NCBI GenBank assembly: GCA_034440615.1
Contig: JAOTOM010004388.1
Span: 152,501-216,500, forward strand
Source of the DNA: Ashinkailepas kermadecensis
Taxonomy: Eukaryota > Arthropoda > Thecostraca > Neolepadidae
Reading direction: 5' to 3'
DNA: 64,000 bases
Positions within the stretch are counted from its first letter, which is position 1. Each line of letters starts with the position of its first letter. The notes under the pieces are model-generated. The model searched no databases. It worked only from the letters and a program-made list of their open reading frames with translations, and was not told the DNA's origin. This document shows, in pieces, positions 47,173 through 59,587 of the stretch. The position numbers and the translations under genes were made by a program.

Positions 47173-48259
47173 TGGCGAGACGGGCGAATCGTGAAGCGGT
47201 CTAACGCAGTAGCTCACTCTAGCTGTGTGCTACTTCATTGTTCTACACATATTAGGCATCCAGTGGACCGAGTTTGCTTGATGTTGAGCTTTGAACTTTG
47301 ATTGGGAAGATCGCAGCACCGATGCGTGGTGTGCCAACACTGCGCGCAAACAGTGTGCGTCGGTGCGTGGAAGTGGGCTGGAGTGGACATCTTAGAAGCT
47401 GATACCAACCGACTAGTCGACACAGTGGCCTAGTTGTCGAGGCGCCCCCAAATCATAGGGCATCATCATAACTAGCCCCTCACTGATCCGTCGATGTTTT
47501 GTATGCCGGGTGGGTCGAGTGGCCCGCAGTGACCTCTTTGACATCCAGCGATGCTGGAGGTGGCACACTGAATGAGCAGTTTGATTTGAAGTTGGCTCTG
47601 ATCCAGTGAATAATCCATCTTTTTAGCTAGCTCGCCCACCCAACCAAAACCCCTTCGACGATGCCGTGCTTTGCGCATGGTTCCCGAAATGGTTCTGGCC
47701 GCCATGCTTTGCGTTGACTCATGTTTGATGGAGGCTTGTGGCGTTTTAGATGCAATCGGTGGCCTTTTATCTGACAAAGCTTACCGGGCGTCCAGTCGCA
47801 GAACAATGGCCAGGCCAAATGTGTCCTTGCTGGCGAAAGGCAAGTGGGCACGTTCGAGCCGAGCCGACTGGAGCTATGTGTGCACGACACCACCCGATGG
47901 TGCGCCTTCAACGTAGTTCTATAGCGCACCCAGCAGCAGTCCCCTAGCCACGTCCATGTTGCCACGTATCTTACGCCACGCTATATCCCCACTATGTTGC
48001 AGACATAACCGCTCACCTCATCCATGTCACTGAAAATGTTCGATGTCCTTCCGGAGGAGTGTAATGGAGACACTCGTATTGTTTTGGCGGCTGTATCCGG
48101 AATCTGTCTAACTGTCCCTTTCACTTCTATGGACATTTCCCGGACGCCTCAATGAAAATGCTCTGTGGTGAGAGCCTTTGCAACAACATGGAATAAATAA
48201 CACTGAAAATGAGTTCCAAGGTCGTTTAAAGATGAACCGCGAAGCTCTCATCCCCCACC
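47173..48259. other. no gene recognised (intron)
   Basis: Nothing supported apart from a weak tail-like phrase at about 47425-47455 (TTGTCGAGGCGCCCCCAAAT). Confidence 0.4.
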
Positions 48260-48322
48260 CCCACCACCACCACCACCACCACCACCACCACCACCACCAC
48301 CACCACCACCACCACCACCACC
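48260..48322. repeat. (CAC)n trinucleotide microsatellite
   Basis: About 20 CAC units, read as poly-His or poly-Trp in open frames that are not genes. An A run follows. Confidence 0.95.
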
Positions 48323-48504
48323 GAAAAAAAAATAAGAGAAGAATAATTAATTCACAGGCAATGTTAGTGGAAGATTCTGGAAGCTCTGCAAGTTGCATGG
48401 ATGGTCGCATGTGAAGTTTCAGTTGAAGACTCGGTCTGGGCAGTAGTAGGGCTGCTGACGTCAGGTGTCCATGACTGGGTGGTCGGCGCCACAGGATGGG
48501 CGGC

Positions 48505-49155
48505 TTGGGTTTCAGTGGATCCCAAGCCACGTAGGTCTGGCTGGTAACGAGGCTGCTGACTTTGCCGCGAATACGGCTGCAAACGGTAGCCACAGGAAGC
48601 GCCTGGCCCTTCCCCTAGAGACTTCGAGACATCAATATCATCCCTTGTTGATCGAAAATGGCAATGCATTTGAAACACCAAAACTAGCAAGCTGAAACTA
48701 ACAAAACCGGTACTGGGAACGTGGAAGTCCTCATCTCGTACACAAAGAAAAGAGAAAGTAGCGCTGTGCCGTATTCGGATCGGCCATGCACCAGCTACAC
48801 ACAGGTACCTGCTGATGACAAGCAACTGCCCTCTGTGCCCGCGCTGTGCCACTCTACTCACGGTATATCACGTACTCGTTGGGTGCCCGAGACTGGAACC
48901 TGCACGCCGCAGATATGCTGGGCTTCGAACTATTGATATGACACTGCGACAAATGTTGGCCGATGACTCACAGATCGTTATATCTGGGGACATGTTTACT
49001 TTCCTCAAAAGGTACATTTTGACATTATCTACCGTCCGTCGTAAGCACTCTGATGTGCGATAAGGCCCCTCACTTCACAATAATATGATGGCAGGTAGCG
49101 TTATGGGCGCAAAATGGCCGACGCACTCGATGCGCCCTAAACCACAAATCCACCA
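48505..49155 (+). mobile_element. 5'-truncated LINE with RNase H domain remnant (I-group-like)
   Basis: This is a non-LTR retrotransposon fragment flanked by a perfect 16-bp duplication (CCACAGGATGGGCGGC; 48489-48504 and 49156-49171). It starts inside an RNase H domain: LGFQWIPSHVGLAGNEAADF contains the WIPSHVG and GNEAAD signatures. After frame disruptions it continues with NCPLCPRCATLLTVYHVLVG and CPRLEPARRRY, a typical C-terminal Cys/His segment, and stops at 49061-49063. The 3' UTR ends in the hairpin tail (GGGCGC at 49105; GCGCCC at about 49130) and ACCACAAATCCACCAC. Having an RNase H domain points to the I superclade (I, Nimb, Loa and relatives) rather than CR1. Inactive. Confidence 0.9.
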
Positions 49156-49631
49156 CCACAGGATGGGCGGCAGTCCACCCGGCGCAGCCCAGCTGACAAC
49201 TGAACGGGCAGGATCTGTACTTTCGCTTCATGTTATATTGATGGACTGTAGTACCGTGATTTGGGAATTCCAATGTATGCCAATTACGGGTTCCGATCCC
49301 GTGTGACTGCCCATAAAGCCCTCGTTTCCTACCATGAGGATAATTAGCAGTTTCTGAAATTGTATTTATTAGCTGTGCATAGGAGCTCAATTTACGATGC
49401 ATAGTTACCTGAAAGGGAGACCTCTGATGAACGTATTGGCCCAGGAGTGGCCGTCTTCATGTAGCCTCGTTACAGGCATGCTCTGCAGCCCCCACCCGGC
49501 ACCTGTTGTCGGTTCGAGGTCAGACGGATCCGATCCGTCGCCCAGCTCTGAAGACGCCTTCGGTCGGCCAGTCCTGAGGATTCTGAGCCCCATTCACAAC
49601 CTACTGGCAGACGGCACGTCTGAACAGTGAC

Positions 49632-49945
49632 AGAGTGTGCAGGTGGAACAGTGTCAGGCTGTGCAGGCGGAACAGTGTCAGGCTGTGCAGGCGGAACGGT
49701 GCCAGGCTGTGCAGGCGGAACAATGTCAGTGTATACAGGCGGAACAGTGCCAGGCTGTGCAGGCGGAACAGTGCCAGGTTGTGCAGGCGGAACAGTGCAA
49801 GGCTGTGCAGGCGGAACAGTGCCAGGCTGTGCATGTGGAACAGTGCCAGACTGTGCAGGCGGAACAGTGACAGGCTGTACAGGCGGAACAGTGACAGGCT
49901 GTACAGGCGGAACAGTGCTACCAGGCTGTGCAGGCGGAGCAGTTC
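49632..49945. repeat. 24-bp minisatellite
   Basis: Thirteen units of GTGCAGGCGGAACAGTGCCA then GGCT. The period is a multiple of three, so stop-free frames of 77-242 aa occur on both strands. These are shadows. Confidence 0.95.
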
Positions 49946-50260
49946 TATTGGCCGCCGCTAGGGACGTTTCAGTCGGTGGGGCGGCAGACACGGCGTTTTT
50001 GTGGGAGCCCGTCTGGCAGGTTATTGGAGCCACTGAAGCCGTAGTAATCTGGTGTATTTGTCCGTTTTTGCTGCGCCGCTCTCGGTTGCCGCTTGTCGGG
50101 AGGCCGGCGCCCGTGGTACACGCGCCAGCTGGCGGCGGTGCACTGATGCGGGCGGAACCGCTACAGGGGTGGGGTGGGTTGGGGGCCACTTCCTCAGCTA
50201 GTTCAAATTATTCACCCCTGCTGCTAGGTAAATCAAAGCACACACTAGCCACGTTTACAC

Positions 50261-50476
50261 CGGGGGCGTACACAGGGGGCGCTGGGGGCATGTGCCCCCA
50301 TATAAGGTGGTGCCCCACCGGCCGGGAGAAGGCGCCCCTCCAGGAAGGCTCGTGAGCCCCCTTCCCCTCCCTCTCCCGTTCAACGGGTGTTCAGCCGAAG
50401 GCGCCATCCATTCGGCGTTCGCAGTGGCGCCCCTCAAAACAAGTAACCCCACTGACAATTCCTAGATCCACCCCTG
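50261..50476. mobile_element. hAT-like MITE, 216 bp
   Basis: The right end, read inward, is CAGGGGTGGATCTAGG and the left end is CGGGGGCGTACACAGG. They match at 10 of 16 positions as imperfect terminal inverted repeats. An 8-bp flanking duplication with one mismatch (GTTTACAC 50253-50260; GTATACAC 50477-50484) fits hAT elements. Inside is the fold GGGGGCATGTGCCCCC. No coding capacity. Confidence 0.7.
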
Positions 50477-50534
50477 GTATACACTGAACCGAAAATGGCG
50501 CTACAGTTAAATATAATACGTTCCGTGAAGACTG

Positions 50535-50700
50535 GACCATGGTGGGTGGGTGGGTGGATGGAAGACTCGACCATAATGAGTGGATGGGCGGATGGAAGAC
50601 TAGACCACGGTGGATGGGTGGGTGGGTGGTAGACTAGACCATGGTGAGTGGGTGGGTGGATGGAAGACTAGACCATGGTGAGTTGGTGGGCGGATGGATT
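50535..50700. repeat. tandem repeat, about 34-40 bp, GGGTGGGTGGAT-rich
   Basis: Four units with GACCATGGTGRGTGGGTGGG then TGGATGGAAGACTA. Confidence 0.85.
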
Positions 50701-50709
50701 AGAACCATG

Positions 50710-53700
50710 GGATTGTGATACATTTCGTTTTTGTTTTTGCTGAGTTGGTGTTGATTTTTTCCTTTATTGGTGGGCGTAGATTTCCTGGACTATCATCACA
50801 TAACAAATATATCCATGTCACCTTCCATGTACGATGTATATAATTGCACGTACGAGTGTGCATAATGGCTTAGTGGTGAGTGATAGTTGCCGCCGACTTG
50901 GGGTGGCAAATACTGAAGGTCTGGGCCAAAGCCCGGGCTTGGCCGTTCTGATGCAACCAAACCCGGTTTGGCCCAGTCAATGTGCACTGAAGCTCGGTCA
51001 ATAGATGGCCTTTGTGATGCATGCTTTTTGCATATAAAATAGTACCATTTGTTTTTCTTCTGTTTAATTAAGGTCATGCCGGAAATTTCCACTACATTCG
51101 AAATCCTCGTTCACTCCCAAACAAGAATTGAAAATAAACCTGAAGAGGAAGTCAAGACAGACCTTCTTTTCGCATTGGCTGGTATCGATAGGAACAACGT
51201 AATGGTTGTAAAACAATTGTAAAAACACGTAGGTTTTAAGACATTGCTTACCTATTGCTCACCATTCGCAATCTAAGCAAAGAGCTAAATTAAGGACTAT
51301 GAAGCTTTGATTCATTTATTGTTCAGTAACCTGTAAAATGCTGCACCATGTATCTAATAATGATCACATACTACTATCAGGCTTAGACATCCAAACTGGG
51401 ACATTTTTCAGCCTGTGAACTTTAGGGTAATCTACAATAAAAGCAACATACCTAACTATCTGCCTTGTTATCTTTTGCTGCATCGCTTTCGTCTTCAGCC
51501 CATACTCTTTGATTCAAAGATTTATTTCATGACTGTGAGCTGCTTGGCTTGCCCAATGCATCAAATAACCGTTAATGATTGCAATACACAGCAATGCATT
51601 TGAAAAAAGTACGATGTATTGCAATTAATGCCAGTTGCCACCCACTTATCTGCCACAAGAAAGGCGTGACTATCGTGAAGCAAGGATACCTGAAGAAGAA
51701 AGCAGCATAGCAACGGCTACAATAATGCGATAAACAGCCGGCGAAGTATTGCAATTAAATAGTTATGTGGACGGTTTTTAATTGAGGTATAGTTTAATTG
51801 AGGTTGGAGTATCAATTTAAATTATTTAGATATGATTTGAGTTCATCTATCTTTATTAGCATAATTCTAGAAAGCTACGCTCAGCGTTCAGCGCTCAACG
51901 TTCAATGTGGAATTATCTTTCCTGTTGCTTAATCTCATGACGTCACTTTCAAACTGCAAGCTTAGGATGCGATGATTATTAGTTTGGCCATTAGTGGCGC
52001 TATAATGACAAATCGTAGAAGGAATTGCCGTCATGCGTTATGTGAGACAAGGGCCGACACCAACGTGACTCGTTTTTGATCATTGAGGCAGATATTCATC
52101 AAGCAGTTTCAGAGTGGCGGTTTAAGTACATTTTCCCGAGCAATTTTCCTGTCTGTAATGCCAGCTAGCATGATTAAAGGTTTCCAGCTTCAATAACTTG
52201 TCCATGACGACATTTACGAACTGGCAGAGCATAGAAAGAAAAGAAAATGCGCGACGATTGCTTCCCTTTTTTTCTCAGGCACCCAAACATATAGGCGAAC
52301 CTCGATGGTTCATCGCACTAATTAAAGGAACAGCTCAGCTGTGGAGGGGGTTTGGTCGCCATCACTCTCTTCGATGGATGGCGTTGTTCCAAGGCTTTTT
52401 TTGCGGTCAATGCATTCACAAATGTTCCATTACTTGAGTGTATAATTATTCATTAATTGTTTGGTTACTTGAGTTTGTATGCTCGGTAGCTTAGTTGACA
52501 TCCAATCTTCTAAATATCAAGGAGTATAGTGTATAGACTAAAACAGCGCAATCAGCATCTGGAGTGCATATAATATGGGTTGTAGAGAACGTAATATGGA
52601 GTTCGGACACCAAAGAATATTGAGTTTTTAGTTGTAAATATAAAAATGTAATAATAAAAATTGGATGTGGTGGGCAACGTGTTCAGATTAGTCGGGGGGG
52701 GGGCAGATCAATTTCCGAATTATATTATTATCATGCAACGCCATAGGATTGATCCCATTGAATTTAATTGGGGACGAGCGCTCTACCACTAGATTAGCTT
52801 GTCGGCTGCGCAACTTTTCCTAAGAAATGTAATCTGGTAAAGTTTCAACTGGCAGTGTCATAACTTCGCAAAGCGGACAGCTATTACTCATCAAGAAATC
52901 CCTGGTTTAGTTCTGGGCACTGAATGCAAATAGATGATTGAGTTTGGTTGTTGTATGTCTCGAGTTGATTACACAGATGAGCTGAAATATGGTGCACTGT
53001 TCTGACGTCGTCTTTCAAGGTGACTCACCTCAGTCAATGTGGAATGACGTTTTATGTTTGGGATGCACTTGCTGAACAAGAAATAACCGCTGAATCCAGA
53101 TCACTTGCTGTAGAAAAAAATAACTGCTGAATCCTGATCCGACGTCAATTGTTAAACAAGCGAAGCAGATAGTGACGTGTCAGAGCCGTTTTCGTTTAAA
53201 AAAATCGGGGTCAACATGTTTGTCCAGTTTGATGCAAGATTCTGCATAGCTTGTCTGCGAAGCCTGTTGTCCAATATTCAGGAGCTAGATCTCGGAGGCA
53301 CCTGGACACTCATCAAAAATGGTCTTTGAATGTAGCGCATTACTATAGCAAGCAAACAAAAAAACAACAGCAAAGCCTTGAACAGCAAAACTATTCCGAA
53401 CCTATTTCTTCTGAAGCTTTCCACTACACGCACATGATTCAATTCCCGTAGCCAATCAGAATTATTCCATTGCAAACGACCATGCTGTTCTGTTTTTCAT
53501 ATGAAGAACAACCCAAATTGAGTAAATCCCCAGGCTGAGTTTTTGCTGGGTTGCTCTTAATTACCCACCCTGAACCCACTGCGTTTTATGTTTCGGTTTT
53601 TGCTCTTCACAGCGCTGCGGGACCACCGCCATGTGTCATTTGGAGGCGAAGCTACGAGGAGGGTCTCAACGTACGAGGAATTCGAGGAGCTCTGAATGCC

Positions 53701-54320
53701 TCTGCTTTGATGTAATTGTTGGGAATGACCGTCGATGAATTTCGAAGAATGCGATTATGACCTGTTTGTCCTGTCCTGTCCTGTTATGACCCGTCTGATT
53801 ACGACTTGATCAGGAAGTGTTTTCGATTGCTTACGGCATCTGGTATTTGCAGAGCACGTAAACATTTGTGAGACACCTGCTCGCTGTTCCAATTTTATGC
53901 TGCATTTGCATGCACATTTTATGGTTAAATAAAGCGGAGACAATTGCTAACACCACTTTAGGAGGTCCTCTAATTCCTTATTGGGCAAATGCCCCCTGGA
54001 CACCGATCTAGGTCAAGGCAGTGCCAGAGTTTGGGCGGAAGCCTAGGCGGCCGGGGATATGATCATCACGAGCCAAATAATCCCGCCCATGTGGTAGCAC
54101 ATGGTGTTTCCAAAATATGTGTACGTCTGCAGAAAAAAACGTTTTCCACGTTGTACAAATATGTTGATACATCGACCGGGAGGTGGCGGATGCAGCGAAG
54201 TAGGAGCAGGGACCCATGCCCCCCCCCGATGGTCTGATGTGAAGCAAAATTGGTCTTTATTGAAGACTTGCGGAAAAACCAGAAGCATTTGATACCGATA
54301 ATATTGATTTACTCTCAAGC
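50710..54320. other. no gene recognised (intron, AT-rich)
   Basis: Mostly AT-rich sequence with short frames only. I see no repeat or exon that I can support apart from a G run near 52690. Confidence 0.45.
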
Positions 54321-54324
54321 TCAG

Positions 54325-54325
<1 letters not shown>

Positions 54326-54378
<53 letters not shown>
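54326..54378. repeat. (AT)n microsatellite
   Basis: About 26 uninterrupted AT dinucleotides, 50 bp before a truncated LINE insertion. Confidence 0.97.
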
Positions 54379-54381
<3 letters not shown>

Positions 54382-54428
54382 TAGAGTTTGGAAATGGGCG
54401 ATTAAAAAGAATTCCCCCTTCCCAAGCC

Positions 54429-54758
54429 TCTCATGTCCCCGGCTTGCCGACGAACGGAGACGTCACTTTGGACGTACCTCTGTCTCGCTTCGGGAAGTAT
54501 TAGGGGATGAGTCGGACATTGTTCACTCAGGAGAGCTTTTTGAATTCCTCTTGGAAATTAGATTTTCCGTGATTTACACCGGTCATTAACATGCTGCTGC
54601 AGACATAGCTTGCACCAGTTTTATCATGAACAGATTCAACATCGTCTTATAACTCGTCCGAACTGACGTTCAATCGCTTTTATGTTTAAATGCCTGAGTT
54701 ATGGGCGCTATATGACCTATGCAGTCGATGCGCCCCTAAACCACAATAACTAACTAAC
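54429..54758 (+). mobile_element. 5'-truncated LINE, about 330 bp (same family as 48505-49155)
   Basis: It encodes only the extreme C-terminus: SCPRLADERRRHFGRTSVSL then REVLGDESDIVHSGELFEFL, with a stop at 54587-54589. The 3' UTR ends in the canonical tail with stem GGGCGC/GCGCCC and AATAACTAACTAAC. A 12-13 bp duplication (CCCTTCCCAAGCC at 54416-54428 and 54758-54770) flanks it. This is the cleanest copy of the LINE tail in the window. Confidence 0.88.
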
Positions 54759-55149
54759 CCTTCCCAAGCCGACTCAACTACCTAACTGGATTCGCGTCTG
54801 CGAGCAGGACATGTTTTTGTCTGATGTCTAGTGTTACACAGCTATCTTCAAACTGGTGGCATGACGATGCCGACGAACGTGGAGGCTTCCAAACATTATT
54901 GGTGTTGCCATCACAGTTATTGGTGTGGCCAAGGACCTCGCCACAGCTACAGGAGTAGATAACTTATGTCACGGGAGAGGCTCCTCGATCTCTAACGAGG
55001 CCCTCCGTGGGCTCCGTGGGAACCTCCTCCCCCGGCTGGGGCCTATTTTCCCTTCTTAGGGCCTCCGATTTCATCTGGAGGCCTCAAGTTTTGTCTTGGT
55101 GGTTCCATATGTCGCCTTGGGGGCTCCGATTCCCGTCTAAGAAGAAGGA

Positions 55150-55318
55150 CCTTGGGTTCTTTTACGACGCATTCAACCGCTAGGTTATATAGCGTCGCCA
55201 ACCTCTCACGCCGATTGGTCGCGGGTGGACTCGGTAAATTCCGTCGGTTGTGAGATTCGAACCCACAATCTTGCGATCAAGAGCCCGACGCTCTACCAAC
55301 TGAGCTACCATCTAAGGG
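55150..55318 (-). mobile_element. SINE with tRNA-Lys-like head and the Val-SINE body and tail
   Basis: On the minus strand the head is TGGTAGCTCAGTTGGTAGAG then GCTCTTGATC (CTT in the anticodon position) and GGGTTCGAATCTCACAACC, which resembles tRNA-Lys. The body continues CGCGACCAATCGGCGTGAGA and the tail has stem CGACGC/GCGTCG, both as in the tRNA-Val-like SINEs. This is therefore a chimera with a different head on the same body. No target-site duplication was identified. Confidence 0.85.
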
Positions 55319-55319
55319 T

Positions 55320-56819
55320 CATCTATTTCGCCTTTCCTGTTCCGTCTTGGCGACCTCCTACCCCGTCTTGCCAGTGTGTCTAAGTTCGTTCTAGGCTGGC
55401 CGTCAAATGTAAAGAAGTGTCGATTTTCCTTACATGAGATGCATGAAAACTCTAAGTGAAGTCAACTGGGACGCGATTATTCGTGATGGTGGCGTGCAGG
55501 CTAGCTAAGCAGTGGCATTGCAATGCGGTTCGACAGTCCATAAATCCACACTGCAGAAGCCACACCGATAGGACGTTGACACAGTGATGAATTATTCATG
55601 AAATAGGGTGGAATATGCAACTTATTCAACACCGAATCGACATCCTTCCCAAAGAAGTGTCGACATTGTGCTTCTTGGTGCGTGCTTGTGAAGTCTTTAT
55701 GCCTCGTTTCTAACAGTACCCCTTTTATAAGTAGCCTGCTTATGCTCACCATAACGGATCCGGGATCGTGATGACGAACATCCCGTAGTGCGATTCCAGA
55801 TAAAGGGATTACCTATGATGTGCCATGCGATAAAATGCCAGTTTATAGCGTACGTATTTGTATCGTTGTCGTTGATGCCGGTATCCCCATATTAGGTACC
55901 TTCCAAATCACTCAAAACCAGTAGATATTTGCGCGCAATTGTCTGAAAACTGGGTTGTAATGACCGAAGTATTTTAAACAGCATTATTTTCATGGCGATT
56001 TCGACATCCTGCTGTACTCGTTTCGACATCTCACACCAAATGAAAAAAAAATTAACCCTGCGATGACAAGAAGGAAGGACCCTGTGTCCAACCTGTCACC
56101 TTGATATACATCCCTACAGCTGGGTGTACGTTTGCGATGTCTTGCTGCTAGCAGACACGATGTGTCTTCTTTTTAATGACCCCGTTGTAACATTTTGTTC
56201 CGTGAGACGTCATATTTCTCGCCCAATATTTGCGCATTGTCCCTTGCCTAGACTAGCCCTAACACGTAGCATTTAGTCGCGCCTGACCCCACTCTGTGAT
56301 CCGTGTCTGTTGTTGCAGGACCTGAACACCAATCAGTCCACTTCAAGACGCCTGCCCCGACCGTCAAAAAGCCGATGATCCTGTGATCCGAGCAATGCTC
56401 CTGATTTCGGATATTTGAGTACGGCCTATCGAAACCCGAAACCCTACACCTCGTCCGACTCAATGATGCGTGTCCACGACTACAAGTTTCCTTGTATAGG
56501 TTTAAACTACTGGGTTTTGTTGAAATGTATATTCTGGTATTGACGAGTGTATTGACGCTCCAGTTACTTTACCATTTGTGGCGTTGTTCTGCCGTAATAT
56601 GTGATTACCATTATTATGTGATGCTCTGGGTCTCTTGTCCTCAAGGAGCGCTCCTCATAGTCAGGGATTGTGAACTGAATCATTCGCATGGGCATGTATG
56701 GAGAGCTAATAGTTTGATACAATCGACGATTATCAGCATCAGTTAACTGGTCGTTCACAACATGCGAAGCAGCTAGTAATTCAGGCGTCGATCCTTTTAG
56801 AGCAGCTGTCTATGTGCGT
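55320..56819. other. no gene recognised (intron)
   Basis: Moderately AT-rich. The frames are short and without domains. Confidence 0.4.
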
Positions 56820-56975
56820 TGCGGTCAGTGTGGAGGGCGAGGGAACACAGTGATCAGTGTTAAGGGCAATCAGTGATCAGTGCCCGGGTCAGTGTGGAGG
56901 GCGAGGGAACACAGTGATCAGTGTGAAGGGCAACCAGTGATCAGTATCCGGGTCAGTGTGGAGGGCGAGGGAGCA
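56820..56975. repeat. tandem repeat, about 62 bp
   Basis: Two and a half units with GGTCAGTGTGGAGGGCGAGG then GAACACAGTGATCAGTGTRA and GGGCAA. Confidence 0.85.
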
Positions 56976-56999
56976 CAGGTAACTGTCACGGGAGCACGC

Positions 57000-57722
57000 A
57001 GTAGCCTAAGAATCTGCAATCTCTGGGAACGACCGAAGCGGATGCTGCTGCAAAACGTGCGTCGCATGCATCCTGCTCCATGCTTGCGAACCTTTCCGCT
57101 CCCTGCCCATGATCAATTCCGAGCCATTTCTGCGTATGTGCTTGCAAAGTGGCAGGCTTCTTGGAACACACTAACTGATAATAAGTTGAGAGCGATCAAG
57201 CACCGTCTTGACAAATGGAGTTCGTGCTCGCGTATAAATAGGCGACACGAAGTAGCGTTGTGCCGCTTAAGAATTGGGCACAGATATGCCACTCATGCGT
57301 ACTTGCTAACTGGTAATGAATTACCGCGCTGCCCGAAATGTCACGAACTGTGTCACGTCATCTGTGCGTCATGTCCTGCTCTCTTGCCCCGGTTATGAGG
57401 AGTAGACGCCACTTTGGACGCGTTCAGTCACTGTCACTCAATGAAGTTTTAGGCGACGACTCGAGTATTGTCCAATCGGGAAAATCTTTTGATTACCTCG
57501 CCGAAGTATCATTTTCTGTAATATATGCACCACGCTGAAAAGGTTTAACTATGCCATGACGTATTTTACGTTCCGTTTGTCACTATAATTACGGAATAGC
57601 AGTATCATGCGAAGTTTAACTAGCATATGCAATATATCGAAGCGTAAATAACTTACTGTTATGGGCGCTACATCACCAAAGAAGTCCATGTGCCCTTAAG
57701 CCCAAATAACTAACTAACTAAC
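57000..57722 (+). mobile_element. 5'-truncated LINE (same family as 48505-49155)
   Basis: The first frame gives the region between RNase H and the C-terminus (RAISAYVLAKWQASWNTLTD, EVALCRLRIGHRYATHAYLL, LPRCPKCHELCHVICASCP). A frame change near 57390 is followed by RRHFGRVQSLSLNEVLGDDS and SFSVIYAPR, stop at 57536-57538. The tail at 57660-57722 is diverged (GGGCGCTACATCACC, then TGTGCCCTTAAGCCCAAATA) and ends in repeated ACTA. The left end is uncertain and no duplication was identified. Older than the other two copies. Confidence 0.82.
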
Positions 57723-58439
57723 TCGTGAGTTAACCAGCAAAACTTGGGCCGTGTTTACAACAGCACGGAACATCCAACATATTCCAAACCTGTGCACTTT
57801 GAGGGTCGAAAATACAGAAGTATGTGGTTCGTTATCCATTTACATCACCGACTATTTGGCTATGCCAGGTGACACTTCACACAAGTCAGACCAAAACAAT
57901 GTAGCAGAAGTGTCGCAAGGATAGCCCGCAGGAGAAGTAATGAAACGAAATGCGTTCTCACCCACACAAAATGATCGCTGTGTTATTCACCAGTGCCTCC
58001 CATGTATGCAAAAGCGGATCAACCCTAGTAATGTTGTAAGTTGTGTAATCATCGTCAGGCTCATTCAGTTCTGATCACGAAGTGATGGTGAATGAAAATG
58101 AATGATCAGAACAGAGTTCACATGTATTGATTTGTTCAAGAAGCGAGATCACTGAACACATTCCAACAAGTGTTCATCCTGCACACAGACCTCATGTCTA
58201 TCATATCATGAGTGCATTTCAAGCGTGCTCTGAAATATGTCAGTGGCAATTCCTGATGTGTCGAATAGCGGCAACGCAACCTTCATTCGACGTTCTGACG
58301 TTACCGAAGGTGACTACACGCGGGCCGTGGGTTCGCATTAAAGCATGTCCCAATATCCATTCATATGTTATGCCTCTCAGCTGGTTCGCGCCGACGCAGT
58401 TCAAGCGCGCTCCTTCGTCCCAATAACTGTGCTCTACTG

Positions 58440-58585
58440 AGATAACTCAGTGTGGAGTACATGGAAAACTATGACAAGTGTAAGGTTATGCATCTGGGGT
58501 CTGGATGTGAGACTTTCAGATATACAATGGGAGGGAGGGAACTGGATGTTATTGAAGATGAAAGGGACTTAGGTGTGTTGGTTTC
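58440..58585 (+). mobile_element. CR1-like LINE fragment, upstream piece (reverse transcriptase C-terminus)
   Basis: The frame YDKCKVMHLGSGCETFRYTM then GGRELDVIEDERDLGVLVS is typical of the conserved region near the end of the CR1/L2-type reverse transcriptase (KCKVMHLG and EKDLGVLVS motifs). It stops exactly at the 16-bp sequence TAGGTGTGTTGGTTTC (58570-58585), after which the 29-bp minisatellite begins. The coding continuation is on the opposite strand from 60800. Confidence 0.85.
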
Positions 58586-58770
58586 GGCGCCGACTTTTCG
58601 CTGTGGTCGGTATCGGCGCCGACAGTCGGCCGTGGTCGGTATCGGCGCCCATTGTCAGCTGTGGTCGGTATCGGCGCCGACGGTCGGCCGTGGTCGGTAT
58701 CGGCGCCCATTGTCAGCTGTGGTCGGTATCGGCGCCGACGGTCGGCCGTGGTCGGTATCGGCGCGTGTGG
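58586..58770. repeat. 29-bp minisatellite, short copy
   Basis: Six units of CGGCGCCGACAGTCGGCCGT then GGTCGGTAT. The first unit has the variant GACTTTTCGCTG, which also occurs near one end of the long inverted array at 60845-61675. Confidence 0.95.
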
Positions 58771-59587
58771 CTGACGATGGCTGCCGCCGGACGTCTGCCC
58801 GGCAGACCGTTTGGCTGACGTTGACACCGTTTAACTGACGGTAACACGATGTGGCTGACGGTGACCCTGCGCGTCATCGGTGCCGGTGCTGAGAATCGGA
58901 CTGGCGACACCCCCTCCGCCGAAAAAAAAACTCCACGAAAGGGTTGGACCTCAACTTCCAATGCCTAGTCTGATTGTAAGCATCATAAAAGGCGCGACGT
59001 GCACCTTTTGAGGTACATGCTAATCATAAGACCGAGTTAAGAAGCAGAAATGATAACAATTTTCGGTCGCACTACAAGCAAGCACATATACTGCTTGCAG
59101 TTTACATCCGAAATACAAATAATAATTTTTATCAGAATGTCCAATTTTCTGCCGTTCGAAAAACTCGCATCCATGTATTTTTTTTCTACCGTGTGAGACA
59201 GCATACGAGTAGGAGCGAGAGGGCAGGGGAAAGTATTCGAAATGACACCCCAGCAATTTTTATACTTACATATCCCCGTGGCAAGTGGAGCTTACATGAT
59301 GGAACACACTGAGGTGGCTATGATGAGGGTTTTCAAGCTATTTGCTATGTCACTGATCCGCGCATTGTCCTAGCCCAAGGCATACGCACCCTTGCAAACT
59401 ACCTATTCGGTTGCTATTAGGTATAAATGCTTCGTAAATAGCATTCCAGTTTTGCCAAATTGAGTGTTCGCGTAATTTCGCTACGCTTTGCATAATTTGC
59501 TTCCACTTGTTCATTGCATGCATGCTGTAATTCAATGACCTAACACAAAAGCCATTCTACGTATTTCTTCCTATTGACCGATAATTT

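Noticed and set aside
48178..48414. 78-aa frame with a long poly-His tract
   Set aside because: It is produced by the (CAC)n microsatellite, with no conserved sequence on either side.
48465..48695. RNase H-like frame as a host gene
   Set aside because: It is inside a 5'-truncated LINE with target duplications and disrupted frames.
49470..50355. Repetitive Gly/Thr/Cys or Pro/Val frames of about 240 aa
   Set aside because: They come from the 24-bp minisatellite, are open on both strands and have no supporting context.
55245..55318. tRNA-Lys gene on the minus strand
   Set aside because: The sequence after the B-box leads directly into the SINE body shared with the Val-type copies, so it is a SINE head.
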